Source of the DNA: Bradyrhizobiaceae bacterium
GTDB lineage: Bacteria > Pseudomonadota > Alphaproteobacteria > Rhizobiales > Xanthobacteraceae
Direction of reading: 5' to 3'
NCBI GenBank assembly: GCA_020853885.1
Contig: JADYXZ010000010.1
Span: forward strand, 62,001 to 126,000
DNA: 64,000 nucleotides
Notes under the pieces: generated by a model
Seen by the model: only the letters and a program-made list of their open reading frames with translations
The model's database searches: none
What the model was told of the DNA's origin: nothing
Shown here: piece by piece, positions 17,309 to 25,273 of the stretch
Layout: every line of letters begins with the position of its first letter
How positions within the stretch are numbered: the first letter of the stretch is position 1
Made by a program: the position numbers and the translations under genes

Positions 17309-18214
17309 CTAATCGGCCAATACAATCGTTCCGGCTGTTTCTTTTAGTACTTTGGACATGTTCTTAATCGCACCGATCATGGCGCGACGGCCTGTGCGCT
17401 CGACGAAGCGGCAGGCGGCTTCGACCTTGGGCGCCATCGAGCCCGGCGCGAATTGATGCCCGCGCAGCAGCGCGGGCGTTGCCTTCCGAAGCGGCGGGCC
17501 TTTCGCGTGCGGCCAGTCGGTGAAGACGCCTTCCACGTCCGTGAGCAGGAGGAGCGCGTCGGCGCCGATCGCCTCGGCGAGCATCGCCGACGTGAAATCC
17601 TTGTCGATCACCGCCTCGACGCCGCGCACGCTGCCGTCGGCCTGCACGACGACAGGAATACCGCCACCGCCGACGCAGATCAGCACGACGCCCGCCCGGA
17701 CAAGACTCTCGACGGCGGCAAGGCCGCGGATTCGTTGCGGCATGGGCGAAGCGATGGCGCGGCGGAAGCCCGCGCCGTCCTTCATGAAATGCCAGCTGGT
17801 GCGCGCAGCGAGCGCGCGCGATTCCTTTTCGTCATAGACGGGACCGATCGGCTTCTTCGGATCGGCGAAGGCGGGATCGTTTGGCGACACTTCGACCAGC
17901 GTAAGCAAGGTCGCCGTCTCGCGCCCGGGCAACTCCGCGGCAAGCGCCTCTTCCAGGAGATAACTGATCATGCCGGCGCTTTCGGCGCCGAGCATATCGA
18001 ACGCGTAAGGCCGCACGTCCGTGTAGGCCGCCGATTGCAACGCGAGCAGGCCGACCTGCGGACCATTGCCGTGGGTGATGACGACGCGATGCTCGCGGGC
18101 GATCTCGGCGACCGCAGCGGCGGCCGCGCGCGCGTTCCGGCGTTGCGTCGCCTCTTCCGCCGGCTCGCCGCGGCGGACGAGCGCATTGCCGCCAAGGGCG
18201 AGCACGACCAGCAT
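17309..18214 (-). CDS. arcC: Carbamate kinase
   Basis: A 301-residue carbamate kinase of the amino acid kinase family, which makes ATP and carbamate from carbamoyl phosphate and ADP. Seen are the N-terminal LALGGNALVRRGEP, ITHGNGPQVGLLALQ, the segment CVGGGGIPVV, AVIDKDFTSAMLAE and the C-terminal FAPGSMAPKVEAACRF. Length is normal. No arcA or arcB is present here; argF lies far away and is biosynthetic. Its start overlaps the stop of the preceding COG2403 gene as TGATG, so it is translated in one operon with stress and protease genes. This suggests ATP supply when respiration is limited. Confidence 0.94.
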   Translation of the reverse strand: MLVVLALGGNALVRRGEPAEEATQRRNARAAAAAVAEIAREHRVVITHGNGPQVGLLALQSAAYTDVRPYAFDMLGAESAGMISYLLEEALAAELPGRETATLLTLVEVSPNDPAFADPKKPIGPVYDEKESRALAARTSWHFMKDGAGFRRAIASPMPQRIRGLAAVESLVRAGVVLICVGGGGIPVVVQADGSVRGVEAVIDKDFTSAMLAEAIGADALLLLTDVEGVFTDWPHAKGPPLRKATPALLRGHQFAPGSMAPKVEAACRFVERTGRRAMIGAIKNMSKVLKETAGTIVLAD

Positions 18215-19563
18215 CAGCGCCGCCCCGGAAACCGCCTGGCGATGAATGCGTCGACGAAGGAAGCGAGCGTCGGTTCGCCGGCTTCGGCGAATTCGTAGCG
18301 GGCGCGGACGAGCGGCTTGTCGATGCGGGCGATCCGCGCGAGATCGAGGGGCGTCGCGGAGATGACGACTTCCGCGGACGAGCCGTTGATCGTCCGGCGC
18401 AGCGCCTCGAGCTGTTTCTCGCCATAGCCGACTGCCGGCAGCACCGTGCCGATATGCGGATAGGCGTCGAACACCTTGCGGATCTCCGGATCGGCGCGCT
18501 CGCGCGGATCGACGATCTCGGCGGCACCTGCCGCTTTCGCCGCGACATAGCCCGCGCCATAAGGCGCGCCGCCGTGGGTGATGGTCGGCCCGTCCTCGAT
18601 CACCAGTACGCGCTTGCCGCGCACGCTGTCCGCGTTCTCCAACTGGACCTCTGACGCGGCAAGGACGATCGGCGCGCGCGCGTTGACCGCCTGCAATTCC
18701 TTGCGGACGGTCTCGACGTCGCCGGGTGCGGCGTCGTTCACCTTGTTGATCACGAGCACGTCGGCCATGCGCGCGACGGCTTCGCCCGGATGATACTTCG
18801 CGACCTGCCCGGGCCGCAGCGCATCGGCCAGCGTGACGGAAAGGTCAGGCACGAGGAACGAAAAGTCGTTGTTGCCGCCGTCCCAGACGATGACGTCGGC
18901 TTCCTGCTCGGCAAGCTGCAATATTCTCGCGTAATCGACGCCCGCAAAGACAACGTGCCCGAGCGCGAGATGCGGCTCATACTCCTCGCGCTCCTCGGCG
19001 GTGGCGTTCGCAGCGTCCACGTCGGCAAGCGTCGCGAAGCGCTGCACGGCTGCCGCCGCGAGATCGCCGTAGGGCATCGGGTGGCGCAGCACGGCGACGC
19101 GCAGGCCGCGCTGCGACAGGCGGCGCGAGAGCCAGCGGGCGATCACCGACTTGCCGCAGCCGGTGCGGACGGCGGTGATGGCGATCACCGGCAGCTTCGA
19201 TGGCAGCATGGTCCGCTTCGGGCCGAGCAGCGAGAAATCCGCGCCCGCGGCGAGCGCGCGCGAGGCAAGATGCATCACGTGCTCGTGCGTCACGTCGCTG
19301 TAGGCGAAGACGACTTCGTCCACGCCGCTCTCGCGGCAGATTTCCTCGAGCCGGGACTCGTCGAGGATTGGAATGCCTTCAGGATAAAGCCGCCCGGCCA
19401 GCGACGGCGGATAGCGGCGGCCGGCGATGTCGGGAATCTGCGCCGCCGTGAAGGCGACCACTTCGACGCCAGGATCGTCGCGCCAGACGACATTGAAATT
19501 ATGGAAATCGCGGCCGGCCGCGCCGAGGATGACGATGCGGCGGCGCCGGACGGCCCCGTTCAA
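18214..19563 (-). CDS. COG2403 P-loop protein, cyclic 2,3-diphosphoglycerate synthetase-like
   Basis: A 449-residue protein with an N-terminal Rossmann-like part (RRRIVILGAAGRDFHNFNVV), a P-loop AVRTGCGKS near residue 134, VWDGGNNDFSF, and DVLVINKVNDA as a GTPase-like specificity motif. This arrangement matches COG2403, the family containing archaeal cyclic 2,3-diphosphoglycerate synthetase. Its bacterial function is not established. The start is TTG at 19563 with GGAG eight bases upstream, overlapping the stop of the universal stress gene. It overlaps carbamate kinase downstream, so the two probably work together. Confidence 0.8.
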   Translation of the reverse strand: MNGAVRRRRIVILGAAGRDFHNFNVVWRDDPGVEVVAFTAAQIPDIAGRRYPPSLAGRLYPEGIPILDESRLEEICRESGVDEVVFAYSDVTHEHVMHLASRALAAGADFSLLGPKRTMLPSKLPVIAITAVRTGCGKSVIARWLSRRLSQRGLRVAVLRHPMPYGDLAAAAVQRFATLADVDAANATAEEREEYEPHLALGHVVFAGVDYARILQLAEQEADVIVWDGGNNDFSFLVPDLSVTLADALRPGQVAKYHPGEAVARMADVLVINKVNDAAPGDVETVRKELQAVNARAPIVLAASEVQLENADSVRGKRVLVIEDGPTITHGGAPYGAGYVAAKAAGAAEIVDPRERADPEIRKVFDAYPHIGTVLPAVGYGEKQLEALRRTINGSSAEVVISATPLDLARIARIDKPLVRARYEFAEAGEPTLASFVDAFIARRFPGRR

Positions 19564-20396
19564 TGGCCCGTCTCCGCCGGCTCGACGATGAGCACCGGCA
19601 CGCCGCGCGCCGACGCGAGCGACAGCAGCAAGGGCTCCGCCCCCTCGCCCAGCGCGCCGCGGGTCACGACGAGGAGCCGTTCGCGGTAGCGGTCGAGCAC
19701 GCTCGAGATGTAGCGCTCGTTCGCAAGCATGCCGGCGGGAAGGCGGGCAAACTCAAGACCGGCCGCGGGCAGCGTCGCGTCCGCGCTCGCGCGGTCGAAT
19801 TCGGCGAGGATCACGGCATTCTCCCGCGCCGCCGCGGCAATGGAGAGCGCGGCGTCGATGGCGGGATCGCCGGGGGCTGCTGCAAGCGCCGCGATCGGGC
19901 CATGGGCGCGGGCGACCCTGCGCGGCAGGAGCAGCACCGACGCCTTGGAGCGGAACGCGGCGGCGGCCAGACCCGGGAAGGCGCCGGCGATGCGGTCGAC
20001 CGCGCTCTTCGGCTCGGCAATGATGACTATGTCCGACGCCTGCGAGATCGAGGCGATCGCCTGCTCGGTGCGGGCCCGGACCACCTCGAAGCTGCAGCTG
20101 ATGCGGTGCGCTGCCGCGGCCTGGGTGACGAGGCGGCGCGCGGTGAGTGCGGAAAGCTCCATCTCACGGGCGATGCGTTCCACGTCGAGCGGCCGCCACT
20201 CGCGGCCGAGCATGCGGAACTCGCGGGCGAACGGGAGGCCGGCGAGGCCGCTGACGCCCGGCTCCTCGATGAAGAAACCGAACATGTCGAGCCGCAGGAG
20301 TTGCGCGAAATCGGCGGCAAGATCGACCATCGCACGGTCGAGCACGCTCTGGTGCAAACCAAGCACAGCACGACGAAACTCGCGGCTCGTGGCCAT
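19560..20396 (-). CDS. Universal stress protein-like, tandem UspA fold
   Basis: A 278-residue soluble protein with two degenerate Usp-like halves. The second half ends in LVVTRGALG and VPVLIVEP, resembling the C-terminal strand of UspA domains, but the full ATP-binding G-2X-G-9X-GS motif is not clear. Family function is a stress response with nucleotide binding in some members. It starts three bases after the Lon-like protease stop and overlaps the next gene, so it is in the middle of a tight operon. Confidence 0.65.
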   Translation of the reverse strand: MATSREFRRAVLGLHQSVLDRAMVDLAADFAQLLRLDMFGFFIEEPGVSGLAGLPFAREFRMLGREWRPLDVERIAREMELSALTARRLVTQAAAAHRISCSFEVVRARTEQAIASISQASDIVIIAEPKSAVDRIAGAFPGLAAAAFRSKASVLLLPRRVARAHGPIAALAAAPGDPAIDAALSIAAAARENAVILAEFDRASADATLPAAGLEFARLPAGMLANERYISSVLDRYRERLLVVTRGALGEGAEPLLLSLASARGVPVLIVEPAETGH

Positions 20397-20398
20397 AG

Positions 20399-22825
20399 TC
20401 AGCTCTTGTTTCCTTCCGGTGTGACAGAAGTTGCAAAACTGCGCCGCACCGCCGCGAAGGCGCGCAGGCGGTCCTCCACGCGGCCGTAGATGCTGTCCCC
20501 GGGATAGCGCCCATCGGCCCCGCGCACGCCGGCTTCGCGGCCGGTGAGGAGCGCAATGCCCTGATCGATGGTCGCGATCGGATAGACGGCGAAGCGGCCC
20601 GCGGCGCAGGCTTCCACCACGTCGTTCCGCAGCATCAGGTGCTGCACGTTCGCTTCCGGAATGAGCACGCCCTGCGTGCCGGTGAGCCCGCGCTTCTCGC
20701 AGATATCGAAGAAGCCTTCGATCTTCTCGTTGACGCCGCCGATCGCCTGCACCTCGCCGTGTTGGTTGACGGAGCCGGTGACGGCGAGATCCTGCCGCAG
20801 CGGCGCGTCCGCAAGCGCGGAGAGCATGGTGTAAAGCTCGGCCGAGGACGCGCTGTCGCCCTCCACGCCGGAATAGGACTGCTCGAACACGAGACTCGCA
20901 TAGAGCGACATGGGCGTGTCGAGGGCGAAGCGGCCGGCGAGAAAGCCCGACAGAATCAAAACACCCTTGGAGTGGATCGGGCCGCCGAGCTCCACCTCGC
21001 GCTCGATGTCGACCACCTTGCCGGTGCCCGGACGCACCTGGCAGGTGATGCGCGACGGCCGGCCGAAGGCGAAGCCGCCGAGCTCGATCACACTCAGGCC
21101 GTTCAGCTGGCCGATGCGCTCGCCCGCCGTGTCGATCAGGGCGACCTTCTGCAGGATCATTTCCTGCATACGGTCGCGCAGGCGGCTCGCGCGCTCGATC
21201 TTGCGGTCGGTCGCCTGCCGCACGTCGGCGCCGGTGACCGTCGCGCGGCCCGCCTGCCCCGCCCAGAAATCCGCTTCCGCCAGGAGGTCGCGGATCTGCT
21301 CGGTCAGGAGCGAGAGCTTGCCGGAATGCCCGGCAATGCGCGCTGCGCGCTCGATCACGAGCGCCACCGCGTCGCGGTCCATCGGCTTCAAATTTTCGCG
21401 CCTGACGATGGCGGCGACGAGCTGGCCGAGCACGCGCTCGCTCTCCGGCGAACGGTCGATATCGTCCTCGAAATCGGCGAGCACCTTGAAGTGCTCGTTG
21501 AGCTCGGGATCGTAAGCCGCAAGCAGGAAATAGAGCAGCCGGTCGCCGAACAGGACGACCTTCAGGTCGAGCGGGATCGGATCGGGCTCGAGCGAGACCG
21601 TGGTGGAGAGCCCGATCAGGCGGCCGACGTCCTCGATGACGATCTCGCGGCGGCGGAGCGCGCGCTTCAAGGCGGGCCAGGCGAACGCCTCGGTCAGGAC
21701 GCTGCGCACGTCGAGAAGCAGGTAGCCGCCGTTCGCCCGGTGCAGCGCGCCCGGCTTGATGAGGCGGAAATTCGTGATGAGGACTCCCTGCCGCGCGACG
21801 TGCTCCACCCGGCCGATGAGATTCTGCAGCGTCGCGTGCTGCTCCTCTACGACCGGCGCGCCGCCTTCGTGGTCCGCCTGGCTGACGAGCACGTTCACCT
21901 GATAGCGGTCGAACGGGCCGCCCGCCGGGCCTTCGTCATTCGGGCGCTCCCCCTCCTCGCCCTTCATGATGAAGATGCCGACGTTCTCGATAAGGTCGGT
22001 GCGGACGTGTTCGAGATGCTCCGCCACGGTGGCAAGCCCGCTGAATTTTCCCTTCACCTCCTCGACGGACTGATCGACGGCAACGCGGGCCGTCTCCTGA
22101 TTGAGCGTCCGGATGTCGTCGCGCCGCTCCTTTTCCCATTGCGGGAGGCGACGCATGATCTGCTCGAGCTCGCGTTCCAGCTCCGCGATCGTCTCCTGCG
22201 TTTCCTTGCGCTTCTCTTCGGGCCAGGCGTTGAACTCGGCCGGCGGGATCACCTCGCCGTTCCGCATGGGCGCCAGCGCGAAGCCGAGCGGCGTGCGCAG
22301 AATGGCGATGCTCTTCGCGGTGGCCTTGGCCTGCAGCTCGGAGAACGCCTCGCCCTGCCGCTTCTGGAACGCCTCGTCGATGGCGCCGCGCCGCGTCTGA
22401 TACTCCTCGCTGTTGAAGACGGCCGGCAGCGCCGCCTTCAGGTCGTCGATGAGCTCCTGCATCGCCGCCCGGAATTCCGGCGCGCGGCCGGCCGGCATCT
22501 CGATCGCAACGGGCTTGTGCGGCTCCTTGAAGTTGTTGACGTAAACCCAGTCCGAAGGGCGGCGCTGCTCCTTCGCCGCGTGCTGCAGGAGCGATCTCAC
22601 CGTCTCGCGCATGCGCGCGTCCGGCTGGCCGATCACGAACAGGTTGAAGCCGGGCTTGTCGATGCCGGTGCCGAAGCGGATGGCGTCGAGCGCGCGCCCC
22701 TGCCCGACCAGCCCTTCGACCGGCGCGAGCTCGGCGGTCGACTGGAACGGCAATCCCGCGGGGTCGACCGGCCGGTACAGGCGATCCACGGAAAGCGCGG
22801 AAACGGCGGGAGACTTGGAATTCAT
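20399..22825 (-). CDS. Lon-family AAA protease with AAA_32-type region
   Basis: A protein of about 808 residues resembling the LonB/LonC-like group of ATP-binding Lon proteases. The N-terminal half has DRLYRPVDPAGLPFQSTAEL and a degenerate nucleotide site (FVIGQPDARMRETV). The Walker B-like segment is ANGGYLLLDVRSVL. The C-terminal protease domain has the Ser-Lys dyad in VEGDSASSAELY and GGVNEKIEGFF. It is expected to degrade damaged or regulatory proteins. The start is uncertain (22825, 22843 or 22882), none with a clear ribosome site; I chose 22825 because MNSKSPAVSAL leads directly into the family sequence. It heads the lon-usp-COG2403-arcC operon. Confidence 0.87.
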   Translation of the reverse strand: MNSKSPAVSALSVDRLYRPVDPAGLPFQSTAELAPVEGLVGQGRALDAIRFGTGIDKPGFNLFVIGQPDARMRETVRSLLQHAAKEQRRPSDWVYVNNFKEPHKPVAIEMPAGRAPEFRAAMQELIDDLKAALPAVFNSEEYQTRRGAIDEAFQKRQGEAFSELQAKATAKSIAILRTPLGFALAPMRNGEVIPPAEFNAWPEEKRKETQETIAELERELEQIMRRLPQWEKERRDDIRTLNQETARVAVDQSVEEVKGKFSGLATVAEHLEHVRTDLIENVGIFIMKGEEGERPNDEGPAGGPFDRYQVNVLVSQADHEGGAPVVEEQHATLQNLIGRVEHVARQGVLITNFRLIKPGALHRANGGYLLLDVRSVLTEAFAWPALKRALRRREIVIEDVGRLIGLSTTVSLEPDPIPLDLKVVLFGDRLLYFLLAAYDPELNEHFKVLADFEDDIDRSPESERVLGQLVAAIVRRENLKPMDRDAVALVIERAARIAGHSGKLSLLTEQIRDLLAEADFWAGQAGRATVTGADVRQATDRKIERASRLRDRMQEMILQKVALIDTAGERIGQLNGLSVIELGGFAFGRPSRITCQVRPGTGKVVDIEREVELGGPIHSKGVLILSGFLAGRFALDTPMSLYASLVFEQSYSGVEGDSASSAELYTMLSALADAPLRQDLAVTGSVNQHGEVQAIGGVNEKIEGFFDICEKRGLTGTQGVLIPEANVQHLMLRNDVVEACAAGRFAVYPIATIDQGIALLTGREAGVRGADGRYPGDSIYGRVEDRLRAFAAVRRSFATSVTPEGNKS

Positions 22826-22949
22826 CAAATTGTCGCTTTGCATTGAATTTGTATTGAAGTAGCGGGCGCGGACGGATTTCAAGGCGCGGAAGCACGCCCG
22901 TCAAGGTTACGCACGAAGTAGCGGGCTTCTTCGCAACCGTCGGTCGCGG

Positions 22950-23516
22950 CTAGCGCAGCCCGTGCTTGCCGAGGAGCTTGACGGTGCTGGCCTGCGGGCC
23001 CTTGTCGCCCACTTCCTCATGAAACGATACGCGCGTGCCGGGCTTCAGTTGCGCGAAGCTGCCGTTCAACACGCTGTTTTGATGAAAATAGATTTCCCGC
23101 CCGTCGTCGGTCTCCAGGAAGCCGAAGCCGTCCGCGGTATTGAGCTGCGTGACGGTGCCGACCGGCGGGGTCACGCTTTCCTTCACCTTGCCCTGCAATT
23201 TCCTGACGTTGTCCTGGAGCTGGCGCCGGGCGCGCTTGAACGCATCGCCGATCGCGAACTCCGGATCGGAGAAGCGTTCGTCGTTCTGCCGCGTCCGGCT
23301 GACCTTCACCTCCCGCCCGCCGGGCAGCACGAGATGGATGCTGATCTCGAACAGGCCGCCGGTGCGATGGTGCCCGCCGGGTGCCTTCACGCCGACGCGG
23401 CAAGAGGTGATGCGGCCGAAGCGCTCCTCCAGGCCCGCCACGTAGTCCTCGATCATGGAGCGAAGCGCAGGCGACGCGTCAGTGCCCTGAAAGTCGATTT
23501 GAACCGGGGTCTCCAT
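22950..23516 (-). CDS. Ribosome hibernation factor (HPF/RaiA-like) fused to a cold-shock domain
   Basis: A 188-residue protein. Residues 1-105 resemble the HPF/RaiA (S30AE) domain (VQIDFQGTDASPALRSMIED and later HLVLPGGREVKVSR), which binds the 30S subunit and keeps ribosomes inactive. Residues about 118-185 are a cold-shock-like domain: GTVTQLNTADGFGFLE, IYFHQNSV and GTRVSFHEEVGDKGPQA. The second domain replaces the usual HPF C-terminal dimerisation domain. GGAG lies about ten bases before the start. It stands between dodecin and the Lon-like protease on the same strand. Confidence 0.88.
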   Translation of the reverse strand: METPVQIDFQGTDASPALRSMIEDYVAGLEERFGRITSCRVGVKAPGGHHRTGGLFEISIHLVLPGGREVKVSRTRQNDERFSDPEFAIGDAFKRARRQLQDNVRKLQGKVKESVTPPVGTVTQLNTADGFGFLETDDGREIYFHQNSVLNGSFAQLKPGTRVSFHEEVGDKGPQASTVKLLGKHGLR

Positions 23517-23610
23517 GATGTCATCGCTCCGTGCTTCAGTCTCAGGTGCTTCGATGGCTGGCGCGGCGCCCGCGTGCCGGCGCTGGCTGCGCGGACGCCG
23601 CGATTTGCCG

Positions 23611-23805
23611 TCATTCGAGGACGAACGAGATTTTCGCGTTCACCCGGTAGGTCTTGATCTGGCCATTGTCGACGGTCGCCTGGAAGTTCTCGATATAGAT
23701 CGATTTCACGTTGCGGACGCTCTTGTCGGCGGTGGCAACCGCCTGCTGCGCGGCGTCCTCCCAGCTCTTGTTGGATTCGGCCAGTACTTCGATGACCTTC
23801 AACAT
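23611..23805 (-). CDS. Dodecin family flavin-binding protein
   Basis: A 64-residue protein with the dodecin sequence KVIEVLAESNKSWEDAAQQA and SIYIENFQATVDNGQIKTY in the flavin-binding region. Dodecins form dodecamers that store or buffer flavins. GAGGAG lies eight bases before the ATG. It is flanked by the DUF2267 gene and the HPF-cold shock gene on the same strand. Confidence 0.93.
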   Translation of the reverse strand: MLKVIEVLAESNKSWEDAAQQAVATADKSVRNVKSIYIENFQATVDNGQIKTYRVNAKISFVLE

Positions 23806-23830
23806 GGCACAGTCTCCTCGGTTCGAAGTT

Positions 23831-23854
23831 CAATGCAGGCATGCGCCTGCATTG
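23831..23854. repeat. Perfect inverted repeat between DUF2267 and dodecin genes
   Basis: CAATGCAGGC and GCCTGCATTG form a 10-bp perfect stem with a 4-base centre, 12 bases after the DUF2267 stop. There is no T-run on the minus strand, so it is a weak candidate terminator, an RNA processing site or a protein site. Confidence 0.55.
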
Positions 23855-23866
23855 TCGGGACCGACG

Positions 23867-24310
23867 TCACGCCGCCTTCGCCGGCGCCGGCCAAAGCGCG
23901 CGCAAGTCGGCCGGCAGGGCGTTGCGCACGTCGGAGATTTCGCCGGCCGTCACCTTCTCCGACAGCAGGCGGAACACGGCGGTCACCGCTGCAGCCGTGT
24001 CGTCGATCGGATCGGTCCTGAAATCGCGATCGACGCGCGCGAGGAAACTGTCCCGGCTGCGTTCCTTGACCGGCACCGCGGCAGGACGCCATTGATCATA
24101 ATAGATACCACGCACCAAAGTCGGCAATTGCGCGGCAAGGTCGGCGGCCTCGTTGACGGGCAGCCAGTCGCGCAGCGCGTGCAGGACGCTGCGCAGGAGA
24201 CGAAATGCGCGCGGCTTGTTTTCCCAGCCGAGCGATTTGTCGATTTCGTTGATCCAGATGTGCGTGAGCTGGATCGTGTGATCGATGCTATCGAATCCGG
24301 TGGCGCTCAT
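23867..24310 (-). CDS. DUF2267 protein
   Basis: A 147-residue soluble alpha-helical protein of the DUF2267 family. Typical sequences are INEIDKSLGWENKPRAFRLL, VLHALRDWLPVNEAADLAAQ and LVRGIYYDQW. Function is unknown. The start at 24310 (MSATGFDSI) has GAGGGAG upstream. A FixK/FNR-like box is centred 62 bases upstream. The family is often near stress and low-oxygen genes, which fits its neighbours. Confidence 0.88.
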   Translation of the reverse strand: MSATGFDSIDHTIQLTHIWINEIDKSLGWENKPRAFRLLRSVLHALRDWLPVNEAADLAAQLPTLVRGIYYDQWRPAAVPVKERSRDSFLARVDRDFRTDPIDDTAAAVTAVFRLLSEKVTAGEISDVRNALPADLRALWPAPAKAA

Positions 24311-24365
24311 GGCAATGCTCCCTCTGACAGCATTCCATTCAATACGATCCGCCGGAAGCGCCACG

Positions 24366-24379
24366 TTGAGGCAAATCAA
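24366..24379 (-). promoter_or_regulatory. FixK/FNR-like box before DUF2267 gene
   Basis: TTGAGGCAAATCAA differs by one base from the TTGAT-N4-ATCAA consensus. Its centre at 24372.5 would place a class II start near 24331, 21 bases before the DUF2267 start codon. The geometry supports function. Confidence 0.65.
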
Positions 24380-24468
24380 CCGCTGGTGTCGGCGCTATCC
24401 GGAGCTTTGGCCGGACCCGCGCGGCGGCGCCTCTTGCCGCGCACGCCAGGTTTTCAATCCATCTTTAT

Positions 24469-25161
24469 TCAATACCCGGTCTCGATCGGCCGCACGCTGA
24501 GATGATCGGCGACCGAGCGGACGCCGGGCGTCGATTCCGCGGCCACGCGAATGGCATTCTTCTCGACCGAAGACGGCACGATGCCCCACAAATGCACGAC
24601 GCCGTCCGTCACGACGATATTCATCAGCGACAGATGCGCCCACGGCTCCTTCTTGAGGCGCTCGGTCAACTGATCGCGGATCGTCGTGTCGCTCTGGGCG
24701 ACCTCCAGGTGCGGCCGATGAATGGCGGCGGCCAATGCCTGCACGAGATTGGCGCGGCTGATGATGCCGACAAGCTGACCGTTGGCGACCACGGGGACGC
24801 GCTTGATGTGTTTCTTCTCGAGAACCTCCGCGATCTCCTGCACGGGCGTCTCGTCGCTGACCGTGACGACGTCGCGCGTCATGATATCGTCGACCTTGAG
24901 CGCGTTCGCTTTGATGAAATCGGATGCCGACGACACCTCTCCGGTCAGCAAGCTCAGCCACCAGGAGCGGCGGCGCGCCGTGCCGGTTTCGGCGCGGCGT
25001 ATCAAATCGCCTTCGCTGACGATGCCGACGATCGCGCCCTTTTCATCGACGACCGGGACCGCGCTGATCCCGCGCTTCACGAGGATGTCCGCCACCTGCG
25101 CGACCGAGACCCCCGGCCGGACCGAGATGACCTGCGTCGTCATGATATCGCGCGCTTTCAT
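24469..25161 (-). CDS. CBS-pair and BON domain protein (paralogue 2)
   Basis: A 230-residue protein with two CBS motifs (MKARDIMTTQVISVRPGVS at the start; DDIMTRDVVTVSDETPVQEI near 90) and a C-terminal BON domain (LMNIVVTDGVVHLWGIVPS). It has the same order as the protein at 16337-17071 but is 14 residues shorter. It probably senses adenine nucleotides at the membrane or with a partner. GGAG lies seven bases before the start. The FixK/FNR box at 25212-25225 is centred 57 bases upstream. Confidence 0.9.
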   Translation of the reverse strand: MKARDIMTTQVISVRPGVSVAQVADILVKRGISAVPVVDEKGAIVGIVSEGDLIRRAETGTARRRSWWLSLLTGEVSSASDFIKANALKVDDIMTRDVVTVSDETPVQEIAEVLEKKHIKRVPVVANGQLVGIISRANLVQALAAAIHRPHLEVAQSDTTIRDQLTERLKKEPWAHLSLMNIVVTDGVVHLWGIVPSSVEKNAIRVAAESTPGVRSVADHLSVRPIETGY

Positions 25162-25211
25162 GCTGGTTCTCCAGGCTGCAAAAAAGGTCCCATCATCAGT
25201 CTGTCACTGCT

Positions 25212-25225
25212 TTGATGTACGTCAA
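25212..25225. promoter_or_regulatory. Bidirectional FixK/FNR box between CBS-BON and acyl-CoA synthetase genes
   Basis: TTGATGTACGTCAA matches the FNR/FixK pattern with symmetric arms. The centre is 57 bases from the minus-strand CBS-BON start and 55 bases from the plus-strand synthetase start. Class II geometry is satisfied in both directions (leaders of about 16 and 14 bases), so one site may drive both genes. Confidence 0.75.
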
Positions 25226-25273
25226 GCGCCACCGAATTGAAATTCCGCGATTTCGTGCGATGCTCCGGACCGC

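Noticed and set aside
17114-17347. Short frames on both strands in the arcC-CBS spacer
   Set aside because: They overlap the terminator hairpin and the FixK-like box and lack ribosome sites and similarity.
20639-22846. Long plus-strand frame of about 735 codons opposite the Lon-like gene
   Set aside because: Antisense of a conserved protein with no recognisable domain; composition is that of a mirror frame.
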